Source: Exophiala sp. HKRS030
Taxonomy: Eukaryota > Ascomycota > Eurotiomycetes > Chaetothyriales > Herpotrichiellaceae
NCBI GenBank assembly: GCA_023897205.1
Contig: JAHWDD010000009.1
Span: forward strand, 682,001-746,000
Length of the DNA stretch: 64,000 bases
Reading direction: 5' to 3'
This document shows positions 10,824 to 25,432 of this stretch, in pieces; position 1 is the first letter of the stretch; each line of letters starts with the position of its first letter. The notes beneath the pieces are model-generated. The model made no database searches, was not told the DNA's origin, and saw only the letters and a list, made by a program, of their open reading frames with translations. The translations under genes were made by a program, and so were the position numbers.

Positions 10824-12134
10824 CGACCTCTCAATGCCCATCCTTTGGCCTATTTTAGCCCATGGTCTCTTGCTGAGTTCGTGGTCGTACGATAAACTAT
10901 TTTAGACCAGCAATGGGTCGAGGGACAGGGTTTTATGCCTACAAGAAGGCATAGCTGCGATCTTCCAAGCTTACCTAGGAAATGGCCAATGAAACCAGAT
11001 AGAGCTTGTGGCTTAGCTCGTGCTCGTGTCTTGTACTCTTGTTGTTTGACTAGTGTGCATAGTCGACTGTACAGTTCAGGACAGAGCAAAGATGCAGGGT
11101 TCGTGACTTCACGGGGAAGCGTCGGGTCGATTCTAGCACCGTTGCAAGTGCGAGTACTGTGGTTGTATCAATCGAATGAGCCTGAAGAGAATTCATCTCG
11201 CTTATCGGTTTCTGCCAGAGTTGATTGTTCCAGTTCGCGTTTCTTACATGAACATCATAATATAGCGACAGTATTGTTGAGTGGATTCTCAACGATGCGC
11301 GCTTCGACAAATGTGGAATTTGTTGTATACCAATCAGAGGATATTTGACAAAAGATGGTGAGCCAGCCAAATACTGTATGGAGGATGGCATCTCCTTTCA
11401 GAAATGGGAAAACGCCCACCTCATGGCGTATTACTCATCATCGTAGCTTGCAGGACGAGGATCCAGCTAATAGTCCGTAATGCTGCCCCTCCTCCTCGTC
11501 GTTTTCGACTTGGAACCCAAGGGGGCTAGATGATTAGCTCGATAAAACCCTTGTTGAAGGTGCTTATTGTTATTAGTGTATTGGTCTTGCCCCGGATGAA
11601 CTTCCGTCGCCCATGCATGATAAATGTTCAGCTCTCGGGGGCATACGAGTAACTCTGGCACCCTCGACGCAATCCTCTCTCGCAAGGGTCTTTCCGGTTG
11701 CCCTGGCCAGGCTCACTGATCGACATTGTCAGTTTCCTCTCCAGCAAGGGCCAGTCTTATCGAGACCGTTTGTGGTATCCCGAACTCCACGTGAGAGTCG
11801 AAAGCAACTGCAACACACACAGCACACGGACACACACATCTCCCTCCAAAACACACTCTACAGTCCCTAAGCGAAAGGTGCTAGGGACAAAGTCGGTAAA
11901 GAACAAGAATCGTTTGGAATTTTTCCCTCTTATCGCCCGTGAATTTTTGCTGATGCCGATGCGGCGCCAAACACTGTCATTATACTGAACATTCTGAAGG
12001 CTGCTCAAATCCCGATTCAGCAACCACCGGCGAATACTCCAGCAATAGAATTAACATGAATTCGCAAAAGCTGTCAAAGACTTAATGGCTTCTCTTTTGC
12101 ATTGCTTCTGTTGAAGCCCTTCAAGACAATCATC
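10824..12134. other. Intergenic, no gene seen
   Basis: 1.3 kb between two same-strand genes. No family-like protein appears on either strand. A CACGTG hexamer lies at 11787-11792 and a CA-rich stretch at about 11811-11840. It presumably contains the promoter of the downstream regulator gene. Confidence 0.6.
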
Positions 12135-13929
12135 ATGGTGAAGCTGTTCTTTGTCGAAAATTCGCCTGCCGCAGGTCGGTCTCGCAAGGAAGAAGCCGTT
12201 CAACAGGCTGAGATAAGATCTCACGCTGCCATTGTAGGCCACCATCGCAAGGCACGTCGCCGAACAGAGATCTCCGAGGCATCATCGTCAGTACATTCAC
12301 CGCCATCGCCGGCTTCAACATTGGACAGTGTTTCTCTCCAAACAGCACCCTCGCCGGCTTCGAGTATCGGTTCCGTGACATTCAAATTGTCATCATCTCA
12401 GCCAATACCGTCTGGGGACAGCGAAGAGAAATCTTCTGATCGGCCGCCCCCTGGCTGTTCAAAGTATACCACGTCCCGAAGAACTCGTACTACTTTGTCG
12501 CCTTTGCTCCTGGATGCTGGACCTTCCTTTCGTGGAATGAGAACTGATCCGTTCAATTGTATATCAACAGAACACCCTCACTTACTTGCGGCTTCTGTCG
12601 ACTACTGTAGGTTGTGCAAGGTTTGTGCTAGGGCGGATAGAAAACTGACGTAGCGGGCAGTCTCTGGAGTCACAGTTCCTGCTCACGCTGCTCTTTATGA
12701 GCTCTTCAACATCACCAATATATACAATGAATATTGGTTCGAGTTGATGTCGGATCCCGATTTCGCCTACTCGGGCGTGTGTCTGACTCTGAGGGTCAGA
12801 GAGTTATCGTGTGACTCCAACGCAAAACCGTCGGAGGAAGTGCTTCTTGCACTGGGCATTGCCTTGTCGAGACTGAGAAAAAGGATGGCCAAGGCTGACA
12901 GTACAGTCGATGACATTTGCGTCACGGCGGTGTCGTTCATGGCCGCAATTGCCGTGCGAAACCCATATCTCCCTCTTGATTCAAGGCTGTCAAAAAAAGA
13001 AGAATCCGAAAGCTAACTCTTTGTTTAGAAAGCTATCGGTGACTCTTCAACCCATCAAAGACATAAACAAGCCCTAAAGCAAATGGTCAAAGCAAGGGGA
13101 GGACTTGACAAACTCGGTCACAATGGCATGGACAAATGCCTTTTGTTGCAGTAGGTGCACTCACCGCCACCATTGTGTAGGTTGTGGTTCGCTAACTCAA
13201 AAAATCAACAGACGAGAAGGATTCTGGTCTATTGCAGAAGGCAACACCATCTTTGCCGACGAACGCCAAAAAATCGTGTCGATATATCCCAAGTTGCCTC
13301 TGTCGGGGACGAACCTCAAAATGACAATGTCCATCCCATCTGGATTCCAAGCTCTTGCCCATCTTGGAAAACTATCCGTCCAAGTGTTGGAGGTGCTGGT
13401 ACGTACACAGAGGACAAGAATGAAAGGAATAAGTACGGCATCGTCGTCACGAGCATCATCGTCGTCACCAGACCTTTTCAAGACACAAAAGCGACGCTAC
13501 TCGGATTTCCACGAGGCTTGTCCTTGTCTCAGCGAGCCTGACGTGAACGGAGGAGCCAGTATCGAGAAACTTGTTGTGTTCGCCATCATAATATACTGCA
13601 GTACCAGCTTTACTCCCACACGAAGTAATACTGTTTTGTACGATACCTGTCGCAACAGACTTCAACGCGACATCGCGACCTTCGAACCTGAAAACACGGC
13701 CGAAGTGGTTTGTTTGATCTGGGTGGCCGCCATGCTCGTGTGGTCCTGGACCACGGTCAGCGGTAACAAGTTGACAGACCATGGCATATCGTGTCTGGCA
13801 AAACTCAAGTCGACCATCTTGCGTGGCTTTTCGTGGACCGAGCTTGAAATCATCCTCGGTCAGTTCTTCTGGTCAGATAAAATGTCGAAAAGCCTGGAGA
13901 TGCATTATATCGCGCTTGACACTGGCTGA
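12135..13929 (+). CDS. Fungal-specific transcription-factor-domain protein ('tachykinin family', Fungal_trans_2-like)
   Basis: Four exons: 12135-12606, 12661-12953, 13029-13150 and 13212-13929 (534 aa). All junctions keep the frame. The N-terminus (MVKLFFVENS, then QAEIRSHAA and a basic run) is typical of the fungal group usually labelled tachykinin family protein, which carries a Fungal_trans_2-type domain but no Zn2Cys6 finger. Later blocks fit the same group: DPFNCI, NEYWFELMSDP, HKQALKQMVKARGGLDKLGHNG, IIIYCSTSFTPTRS and FFWSDKMSK. The intron donors are GTAGGT, GTGCGA (atypical) and GTAGGT. I see no DNA-binding domain, so a direct role as a transcription factor is only inferred. The function of this group is poorly known. 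Confidence 0.75.
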
Positions 13930-14750
13930 CGAGGAGCCGTCCGAAACCCCTTTAATACATGAACACACCACAATGAGACGAGACATTGTCAAAAGAGAAG
14001 AGACTCGGTCTCACGAGTACGGCGACCAGGTTCTTGGGACTCAAGATTATAAACCTCGCAAGGTATAAGCGTTGACGAAGCAAACGGCTTGGGTTATCCT
14101 TTGTTGACTCTTGCTCGGCCCCTATCGATTACAACTACCACAGACCACTAGCATCACAACTTGCAATTTCCTCTTTTCGGTGTCTTGAGAAGGTCCATAT
14201 ATGGTCGGTCGGGTTTCCTCACAGTCGAACAAAGTTCAAGTATGTCCACCGCGCAACAAAAGGTGGTCAAGGAGAAAAGATCCACCAGAGCAAACCGGCC
14301 AATATATCAACCACCTGAAGCATTCATAGGATTCGAAGGATTACAAGACCACCTGTCCGTGGGACGACGGTATCTCCCCTTTTCATGCAACACGACAGAG
14401 CATGGTCTCATTCAAGGGACATAGTCATTCAGGGACTTCCTAAGACTTCGAAGAAGTTCAACACTTCAGGCTTGATATAATATCCAAGTGCATTCGGAAC
14501 TTTGCTTTTTTCCATACGCATATCGAACTGTTACGACGACAAAAATTCTCCTGTACAACTATATACATTTCGATGTCTGACAACGTACCTCTATTCTAGG
14601 AAAATACTTTCAGCATGTACATAGGGACGTTATTTTCAAATTGCCAAAACCCTCACTTCGCAGCAAACCATCCTTTGGTGCAGAGAGGGAAAATATATGG
14701 TTCAAACCTTTGTATATACAACCCATGAGCGTATTGTTTCCGTCTCTCTC
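13930..14750. other. Intergenic between convergent genes, no gene seen
   Basis: This is the 3' flank of the regulator gene (plus strand) and of the PEX11-type gene (minus strand). Only short frames without family character are visible. Confidence 0.6.
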
Positions 14751-15745
14751 TCAAGCAGTCGCAGCCCATTGGTTTCTGAAATTATTCAAACCCGCCATGA
14801 GTCCACACAGACCGACGATACCTGAATTGAACCCCTTGATTCCGGTGGGGTACAGACTGTAGTGCACGGCCACTGGCATCCAGTACGTGGCGACCATGAA
14901 CTCGTTCCACCACTTGCGGTCCCAGGCTTCCTTCTGTTGCGTGGTGAGCGCCTGCTTGTTGGCCGCCTCGAGCTGGCTCTCACGCAACAGGCGCAGGTAG
15001 TCGCACGCCACCCCGACGAGCCAGGCCCGGCACGACCAAGCGACCCACTTGCTGATGCCCCCTCGCTTCTCGATCACGCTCATCGGCACGACCCCCTTGC
15101 CGGCGAGGTGGGAGATGTTTTCGAGGAGTTGGAACACAATGTAACCCGTGCACTGGATGATGCCGACGGTTCGGAGGGAAGGGTCCATCTGGCCGCTCGT
15201 CTTGGCCGAGGACAGCGACTTGAGCCATATGTACAGAGGGATCAAGCCCGTGAGCCGCAGCGTGGTTCGAGTGTCGGAGACGAGGCTGCCCAGTGGGGTG
15301 AGGAAGGACGTCCCCGCCACCGCCGTCGAACCGCCGACGGGGGGCAGTTTCGACGTGCGTCCGACGATGCGCGAGATGTAGGAGATGATGGCGGCGCGCG
15401 TGGGGGATTTCGAGTGGAGGTAGGCCGCGACGTAGATTGAGTAGTTGAGCGTGCTGAGGGCGGCGCCGAGACCAGCGGTCGTCTTGATCAGTCTAGAATC
15501 TCGGGTTAGTCGGACGTGTGCACCGTGAGAAATGGGGTACAGGAATCGGTCGTTGCTTACTTGCTAATACGCAGAATGATCTCGTCGACTTTGGAAATGG
15601 TGGTTTTGACATCGGCAGGGAGTTTGGCCCGCGCTGGTGTTTCTGAAGGCTTGACCGGACTGACCTGATTACCCTTTTCGGCTTCTGACGGTGAAGTTTG
15701 AGGGACGACGCTGGGGTCGGGGTGGGTGGTTTCGCTGGTCGACAT
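14751..15745 (-). CDS. pex11C: PEX11-family peroxisomal membrane protein (PEX11C type)
   Basis: Two exons, 15745-15561 and 15492-14751, joined across a 68-nt intron (GTAAGC donor, CTAG acceptor), give 308 aa. The start is at MSTSETTHPD. After a hydrophilic N-terminus (1-50) the PEX11-like region begins at VDEIILRISKLIKTTAGLGAA. Further blocks are NYSIYVAAYLHS, TRTTLRLTGLIPLYIWLKSL, GYIVFQLLENISHLAGKGV and a C-terminal WMPVAVHYSLYPTGIKGFNSG segment, which is probably membrane-embedded. PEX11-type proteins remodel and proliferate peroxisomal membranes; PEX11C is the divergent filamentous-fungal form. Exon 2 is strongly GC-rich at third codon positions. Its start faces the SNA-like gene across about 0.86 kb. 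Confidence 0.85.
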
Positions 15746-16607
15746 GGTGGTCGCGATGTGCTTGTTTGTCCTGTAAGAATACCCAAATTCGAGTCTACCG
15801 AGGTCGAAAGAGCGCTGCAAGGTGTACCCCTGTAAATAGAAGACGGCTCTGGTATATGTTCAGACGAGGAGTCTGCGCTGGTATGTATACACCTAGGGAA
15901 TGTCAAAGCAACGTTACAAAAGTCTCTCTCTTGAACTTGTACTCTGTGACAAAACAAATCCAAAGCGCAAAGTAAGGTCATCTGGGATAATCTGGGAAAA
16001 TCTGGGGACGGCTCACCTCACCACCCACTGGGTCCCGAGGGAACCTGGGCCAACGGGTAACAGTTGTTGTACTGTATGGAACTCCAACGACAGGCTTCGC
16101 AATTCCAATCTAGAGCCGAACCGAGGCAAGGGAAGAGAGAGCCCGCGCCAGGTCACATGACACATGATGTGCCCGTTATCCCGAACAAAGTACGAGTACG
16201 AAGTACGACGTACGTAGTAGTGCTCGCTGCTTTTGTCTACCCAGGTATTTCTACGGAGTACCGTAGTAGCACAATATGCACTCGTACAATTGTACGGTTT
16301 TTCGGTCAGTCCCGTCGATTTGTGGAACGTCATTTTTGGTGGTGATGATAATCACCGCAGCCTTGCAGAACTGCGCCTCCTCCTCCTTCTCCTCTTCATC
16401 ATTGCAGGCTCCTGTCATTTCTTCTTCTTTCTCTGCTTTTGCGCGCACTCGTCTGTAATCGCAATCAAATTATACTACGACTGTGTTTTGCAAAAACAAA
16501 AACAAAAAAGAGATATACACACTCTTCTCTCTTTTCCGAACGCTACGTCCCATCGTACCGTACCTCGAATGCCCGAGATCATCGAGCGACGGACCACAAT
16601 TTTCATC
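15746..16607. promoter_or_regulatory. Divergent promoter region of PEX11-type and SNA-type genes
   Basis: Head-to-head spacing of 862 bp. It holds a GTAC-rich run (about 16189-16215), a stem-loop-like ctacgg-agta-ccgtag (16251-16266) containing TACGGAGT, and a perfect 14-bp palindrome cgtacaattgtacg (16283-16296). No coding sequence is recognised. Promoter function is inferred only from gene orientation. Confidence 0.45.
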
Positions 16608-17194
16608 ATGTCTTGCGGCGACCTCTTTCTGGGGCTGCTTGCTGTCCTATTCCCACCCATTGCAGGTTTGTCATCCCACCGTCATCGTTGTTGGCTGTCG
16701 CCGATGACCATCATCCTGAGGCATATGCTGATAACAATCCCAAAACGTTAGTCTGGATCAAGTCTGGAATCTGCTCTTGTGATTCCTTGATCAACATCCT
16801 CCTCTGCATTCTGGGTTACGTCCCTGGCCTGATCCACGCTTGGTACATTATCGCTCGCAACCCTGAACGTGACTACGACTACGAAGCCGTCCCGGACGCC
16901 GAAGGGGGAAGAGTCACGTACTATTACATCCGGCACGAACCGTCGAGGCGAGACTACGGCACCCAACAACGTGGCCATGACCGCCCTGCTCCCCTACCGC
17001 CGAAGCCCCAGAGTCGACCTGCGCAACCCGGTAATGCGGCGAGTGGGGGGGAGGGAAGCAGCAACAACAGGCCAGCGCCTCATCCGACCCAAGCTGAGGG
17101 ACCGAGCGTCGGTGCGGGTGGCGATAATCCAGAAGCACCGCCTAGCTATTCAGATGTCGTGAAGGGAGACAACAAAATCCAAACTCAAGACTAA
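16608..17194 (+). CDS. Pmp3/SNA-type small membrane protein with PPxY tail
   Basis: Two exons, 16608-16665 and 16752-17194, with an 86-nt intron splitting the Pmp3 motif (FPPIA / VWIKSGIC). The product is 166 aa from the ATG at 16608; an in-frame ATG at 16569 would add 13 residues. Residues 1-55 are a complete Pmp3/UPF0057 module with two hydrophobic helices (LGLLAVLFPPIAVW and INILLCILGYVPGLIHAWYII). The rest is a hydrophilic, proline-rich tail ending in PPSY (149-152). Yeast Sna3 and Sna4 have a similar layout, where the PPxY motif binds the Rsp5 ubiquitin ligase and sends the protein to the vacuole. By analogy this is probably an endosomal or vacuolar adaptor rather than a plain Pmp3. Confidence 0.85.
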
Positions 17195-17561
17195 AAGAAC
17201 CACGGAGAGATATTGGTGCTGCGGAATGTAACATTACCTACTTGCTAGGATGGTTGTTGGGGATCGGGATTGGAGTTGAGGGACTTATTGTGCAACCTGA
17301 AGCCAGGTCGCAGATGAAGACACGAAGCTTTTATAATGATGTGGCTGGCATGAAAGTATTTTGTTTAGTCGTTTCTTAGCTACACTGGAGACAGTAATGC
17401 GTTGAAAAGGACTTATTCTTCCAGCGATCCTAAACTAGGGAAAGCCTTGTGGTGAAACACTCCCTTTTGACGCAGATCGTTGATCAGGTCACCAACAGCA
17501 CGCTTCTTTTCCAAACCGCCTTGCTACGTTATGAATGTAGAGCACTAGGGCGCCCTCAAAT
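17195..17561. other. Intergenic between convergent genes
   Basis: 367 bp shared 3' flank of the SNA-type gene (plus) and triosephosphate isomerase (minus). No coding frame. Confidence 0.65.
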
Positions 17562-18577
17562 CTAGGCCTTGGCGTTGATGATCTCGACGACTGTGCAACC
17601 CCGTCAGTATTCCATCAGTAGGTTTTCTGTAACAGTTACTTACACTCAGGCTTAAGACTGGCACCGCCAACAAGGAAGCCGTCAACGTCAGCCTGCTTGG
17701 CCAATTCTCTGCAGTTTCCTGCATTCACACTGCCACCATAGATGATTCTGGTGCTCTCGGCAACTTCGGCAGAGACAGCATCAGCCAACCACTTTCGAAT
17801 CGCGGCATGGACCTCCTGAGCTTGCTCGGTGGTGGCAACCTTGCCGGTTCCGATGGCCCAGATGGGTTCGTAGGCGATGACGACGTTCTTCCAGCCGTCC
17901 TTGCCGATAGACTTGTTGACGGCGTTTAATTGTCTGGTGACAACGTCGACGGTGATGCCCTTCTCCCTCTCTTCCAGACTCTCACCGCAGCACAAGATGA
18001 CTCCGATACCGCCGTCGAGTGCAGCCTTGGACTTGCACGCCACAAACTCGTCCTCTTCACGGAGAATGGTCCGGCGCTCCGAGTGACCCAACAGGGTCCA
18101 TGTGATATTGCTATCCTTCAGCTGCGTCACCGAGATCTCTCCTGTGAAGGCGCCGTTGGGCTTGTCGAACACATTCTGAGCTGCAACTTCGATGTTGGGG
18201 GACAGATGCTCGCGCGCAAGGAGGAGGTATAGAGAAGGTGGTGCAATCACGACTTCGGTGTTGGAATCTGTTATGTTTGGCAATCCCCCAAAAGTCAGTA
18301 TTGGTTGCCGGACGCAAGCAAACTACGATCCATCCACCGTCTGGTAGGAGGTGTTCCACGAGACGAAAATAGACCGGAGGTGTAGTACAAAGAAAAAGTG
18401 CACATACCGAGCTTCGATGTCGACAGATTGTGAGCAATGTCTTTGATGGTCTTGATCGTACCATTCCTATTAGATGTGATACTGTCAGAAGACTGCCTCA
18501 TTATGGTTGAAGTCCTTCTGCTAGGCATCACAAGCATACATTTTGAAATTTCCTCCAACGAAGAACTTTCGGGCCAT
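17562..18577 (-). CDS. tpiA: Triosephosphate isomerase
   Basis: Four exons on the minus strand: 18577-18540, 18466-18408, 18267-17644 and 17590-17562. They give 249 aa, the normal family length. Catalytic residues are in place: N10 and K12 (GGNFKMNG), H94 (LLGHSERR) and E166 ([10 protein letters not shown]). The phosphate loop GTGKVAT and the IIYGGSVN segment are also present. The enzyme interconverts dihydroxyacetone phosphate and glyceraldehyde 3-phosphate in cytosolic glycolysis. The first exon is only 38 nt and the last 29 nt; all junctions (GTATGC, GTATGT and GTAAGT donors) keep phase. The final residues FVEIINAKA come from the last short exon. Confidence 0.97.
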
Positions 18578-20120
18578 TTTTGCGGTATTGAGGGGGGGAA
18601 CTTTCTAGAGCTTTAAGTAATTTGACGGGCTGGTTTGGTTCAAGACAAGGCCTGAAGGGGAGGGATAATGAATACAATGGAGTGAAAAGTAACAGTAGAG
18701 TATTCAAGAAATTGGAAGCTGAAAGTCGTTCAGAAGCAATACTTCTCCATGCTCTGTTGACAGCGGGGCTCGCGAATGACGATCGAGGGGTGTTGGGCGG
18801 AGGGTAGATGGAAAGGGGCAGCTTTGCCGAGCCTCTTTTTTTGCTCGGCCAATTCACGGAGGATTCAATTGTACGTAAGGGTTGCACTAAAAGCGGCGAA
18901 TGAGCATCTACAGTATGTACTTCCAATTCCTCGAATATCAATTTGTTCGTATGTCCCATCAAACAGCAATCTGTATTCGACTCGTGAATCTGGAGCGGCT
19001 TGTATTCCCCCCATCCTGCCGGGAATCCAAGAATCCCTGATGTGTGCAATTGATGGGGCACATCACAGATGCTCCCGATTCTTTCCGACCTGCCGCAGGA
19101 GAGAGAGATTCTTCTTCACGCGTGCGAGACTTCCATTTGCAATCCAACGACAACCAACGGCGGTCTCCGTCATCGACCATCAGCCTTGTCGAAAGAGGAA
19201 TGTAAAATCCATGATAGGCGAGAAGATCATGGTTCGAGCACTTAGGATGCGTCCCGTGGCGTCCATGGATGGAGAAAACGGGCCGGGTCGGTACTGTTTG
19301 ACCTCGTGGATGACCTGACTTCTGCCACACCGTTACAATGATAATTTCAGGTTTTCGAAAAATACAGCTGTCTGTAAAATCCACCATCTTGTTCCATGAG
19401 TTCTGGAACTGGGATATATCCATACATTTATCGCGGCATCAGACATCCGGAAGTACATAATCTCCACCAAGTAACGGTTTGTGCCTAATAAGCGAGAAAA
19501 GCAAATCGATTCTGAAACATCTCGAATTCATCTGAAAAACGTCACCTCCGCTGGTTCGATCATGAGCAGACCTCTAGAGGCTCAGGTTCTGGCTTCTTCA
19601 TCAAGCTTCTCAGGAACAACAAAGGCTATGGGAGGACATATGGTAGGTTACCTAAGCAAATGTTAATGTATAACTGCAATGGTAGAGCCATGGCAAGAAC
19701 GCCAATTCCGGGTTCTCTTCTTTGGACCCCAATGTTTCGCACAATCTGATCTTCTTCCTCGTCTTTGAGGTGGCGTTACCTGCTGCCGATTCCTCCGTTT
19801 TGGACATCAAACGACGTTGAAATACTGTCACGCCACGCATCCACACGTGGTTTGTGGGTCATGTTCGCGCTCGAGATGAACAGGGATCTACCATGTGAGG
19901 ATCCGGCACGCGGGACGGCTCAGTTCTAGGAGTTTGATACATGAAACACTGACATATATATACGTGCTCTTTTATCAAGGCGACTGGCCGGTGGCTATTC
20001 ATCGAATTTGAGTTCGGACTCTGGTGCTTGCCCAGCGACAACACCACAAAAGATCGTGTTGCTTTTCTTATTCTCCATTTGCTCTCCTAGTCACCGACTT
20101 ATTTGCATGATTCCCACAAG
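18578..20120. other. Intergenic, no gene seen
   Basis: 1.5 kb between divergent genes (triosephosphate isomerase on minus, protoglobin on plus). Frames up to 180 codons occur on both strands but look like random translation, with no domain, signal or repeat. It presumably contains both promoters. Confidence 0.55.
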
Positions 20121-21219
20121 ATGGCAGCACTACCGAAGAACATGGAACATGTAGACCGAAGAGAACTCTTCACCTCGTTACCCGCTAGGGTCTTTTACTT
20201 GCAGCAATTCCTTGAGTTTGGCTCTGGTAAGTCGGCCTTCATTATGATGCATTGATCTGATAGGGAAGACTCTTACCATGTGATTTGCAGATGACGTTGT
20301 CGCACTGAGTGAAGGACAGAAGTATATCAAAGCTATAATTCCGGCTATTGTCAACATGGTCTACAAGAAGCTCTTGCAACACGACATAACAGCCCGAGTG
20401 TTCAGCACGCGTGATAGTCGAAGTGAAGAAGATCCCGAACGGTGGATCGGAGAGGAAGACGCTCAGATCAGACACAGGAAAATGTTCCTACGGTGGTATC
20501 TCACCAAACTCAATTCAGATCCGAGCAAAATGGAATACTGGCAGTACCTGGACAAAGTGGGGTAAGTGCCGGCTTCTTTGGGCAGAAAAGAGTAGGAACT
20601 CACCATTCATAGCTTGATGCATGTCGGCAAAGGGAGAAAGAACCCACTGCACGTCGACTATGTCTTTCTCGGGGCTTGTCTTGGTTACATTCAAGATGCG
20701 ATGACTGAAGCGATCCTTTCGCATCCCCGACTGGATCTCACACAAAAGATTGCGATTGTCAAGGCGATCGGTAAAGTCATTTGGATTCAGAACGATCTCA
20801 TGGCCAAATGGCACGTTGACGACGGCAAAGAGTTCATCGATGCCGAATGGGACGAAGAGACTCAGGCCGAAGCACGTCAACCAGAAGGATACGTGAACGG
20901 CAAGAGAGTGCTAGGGAAGGTGGACGAGGATGACAGTTCAATAGATGGCACGGCATCATCCGTCTCATCAGAAAAGAGCACGACCAGCTTAGGCCGGACA
21001 ATGGAACAGGTCCGGCTGAGTAATGAGCAAATCGGGTGTCCTTTCAGCGGGATGGTCAACGGCACCCAAGATCTCGATAAGCAGAGAGCGGCAACAACGA
21101 AGCCCCCAAGAGATGACATTCTCGGCTCGCCTTCTTCACCATCAGGTATTCCACGTCTGCGCGTGATGGAGGGAAAAACGATTGGCAAGGAAAGACTAGG
21201 CCCAAGTCCTTTTGCTTAG
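20121..21219 (+). CDS. Protoglobin / globin-coupled-sensor type haem protein
   Basis: Three exons, 20121-20226, 20291-20561 and 20613-21219, give 327 aa with exact frame joins (GTAAGT donors). Residues about 10-205 match the protoglobin fold: an N-terminal helix with VFYLQQFLEF, then LSEGQKYIKAIIPAIVNMVYKKLL, IRHRKMFLRWYLTKL, VGLMHVG and LGYIQDAM. H129 in VGLMH is the likely proximal haem ligand by position. Residues about 210-327 are hydrophilic and disordered, with no kinase, cyclase or methyl-accepting domain. Protoglobins bind O2, CO or NO; fungal members have no settled role. The gene ends 432 bp upstream of PRP43 on the same strand, with no obvious functional link. Confidence 0.8.
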
Positions 21220-23943
<2,724 letters not shown>

Positions 23944-25432
23944 TCGTCGAGACTCAAGTGTCGACATGCATGTCTCGTCTGTCTCAGAAGGCTTCAATCG
24001 ACTCAGACTTCAAAAATAGCCTGGTGGCTGGTCTTGCATAATCGACTGCTCAAGGAATCCTCGACAGTGTTTAAGAATATCTCTTCATCGCCTGAAAGCG
24101 GTGAATGAATGCAAAGTGGATAATTCCAAGGCATTGCGTCAGCATCATTGCCAGTGGCTGTGTTTAGTAGAAGGAGTTTGGACCTGATCCTCACCGATCA
24201 TTCTTGTGCGTCGCCAGCTAATGGCAACACGCTTACTACGAGTAAAAGATAGATTTGCTCAAGCCTACAATACCATGTATGATGATTGACTCCGCCGGTT
24301 TACCTAGATGGTTCAGATGAACGAGAGTTCAGACACTGGTGCATTCCTGTGTATTTCGTAATTTACGACTGCAATATGGTAAAGTGTCAACTAGATGTGC
24401 GACAGAGGAGGGGGATTGATAAGCTTGGGGCGGTCTGTTTCTCGAGCCAGCAACGAAGGAGAAAGAGTTGCCTCAGCCTCAGCCTCAGACGGAGAAGCTT
24501 TCGCCTAAATTATTACGGGCGCCTGCTTTGGTGGAAAGCAAGATAAAGGTAGAAGAAATTGCAGGGTACTTTGGACAATTAAACGAAGCGGTATGCGATC
24601 GCAAGGGTTTCATGTAAAGTTGTTGGTGTTTGGTCGTTCGGCGTATGCTTTTGTGGCAATTGTGTAACGATTCCCATACCGCTTTCGTGTAGACTGCAGT
24701 ACATACCCCTGGATCCTGTACGTAAGCAAAGTTCATGTAAGAAAAGTACTCGAGATAAGCGAGTTTTCATTCATACGACGGAGTAGTATCTTTGCAACGG
24801 CACCTCCGATTATTACCAAGTAAACAGGCGAGTCTGAGCGAGCCCCGGATAGACCCCCTTGACTACGGAGTGCAGGTGAATGGCCATGCACGGTTTATGT
24901 AGTTTTTGTGTGAATCGGGTGGCGGTGTCTTTTTTGTACTACTCGTACCATCTACTACCTCGGTCAATCGCTGGGTCAGATTCAATGAGAGAAGGCATGG
25001 GTCATGGTGGTGTGCGTTTGTGATTTTTATATTTAGGGGAGAGACGATAGACCAGACGTCGCGGCGTGGGAGAGGGGACCTATTACTTAAAGGCACTCAT
25101 CTCTTTAGGCGAGTTATCTTGTTGCTTTCGATAGCCGAATACCACTCACCTTTACCACTCCCGGGTACTTGTCGGATTGGTCATGCTCAGTCCATACAGT
25201 ACATTCCGAAGAAAGGAACCACAAGCCTCGAATTCCGCACTGTGGCGATATGGGATTTGAAGATATTTGAGGAGTCATGATTGCTTGTTTCGCCTCAAGG
25301 ATACGACGACCATTGATATAGAGCCATGGTATGATATCTTGGAGCACGGGACAACCCACATACGGTTATGCCAGAAGATCGTCGAGAAGTACAAACGACA
25401 ATAGCAGCGATCTCTTCGAAAAGAAAAATAAC
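23944..25432. other. Intergenic, no gene seen
   Basis: 1.5 kb with no recognisable gene. It contains a TACGGAGT motif (24864-24871) and a short ctcagc repeat (24471-24490). It is the promoter region of the following membrane-protein gene; an ATG at 25331, in frame with that gene, lies inside it. Confidence 0.55.

Noticed and set aside
13399..13471. Extra intron (GTACGT...CCAG) in the fungal regulator gene
   Set aside because: Its length (73 nt) would break the frame that leads into the conserved C-terminal blocks, so I left the exon intact.
14862..15440. 192-codon frame on the plus strand
   Set aside because: Antisense to the GC-rich second exon of the PEX11C-type gene, whose protein is clearly recognisable.
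18528..19318. Overlapping frames of 177 and 180 codons on opposite strands
   Set aside because: Neither shows a domain, a signal, or a plausible splice structure. The first overlaps the first exon of triosephosphate isomerase.
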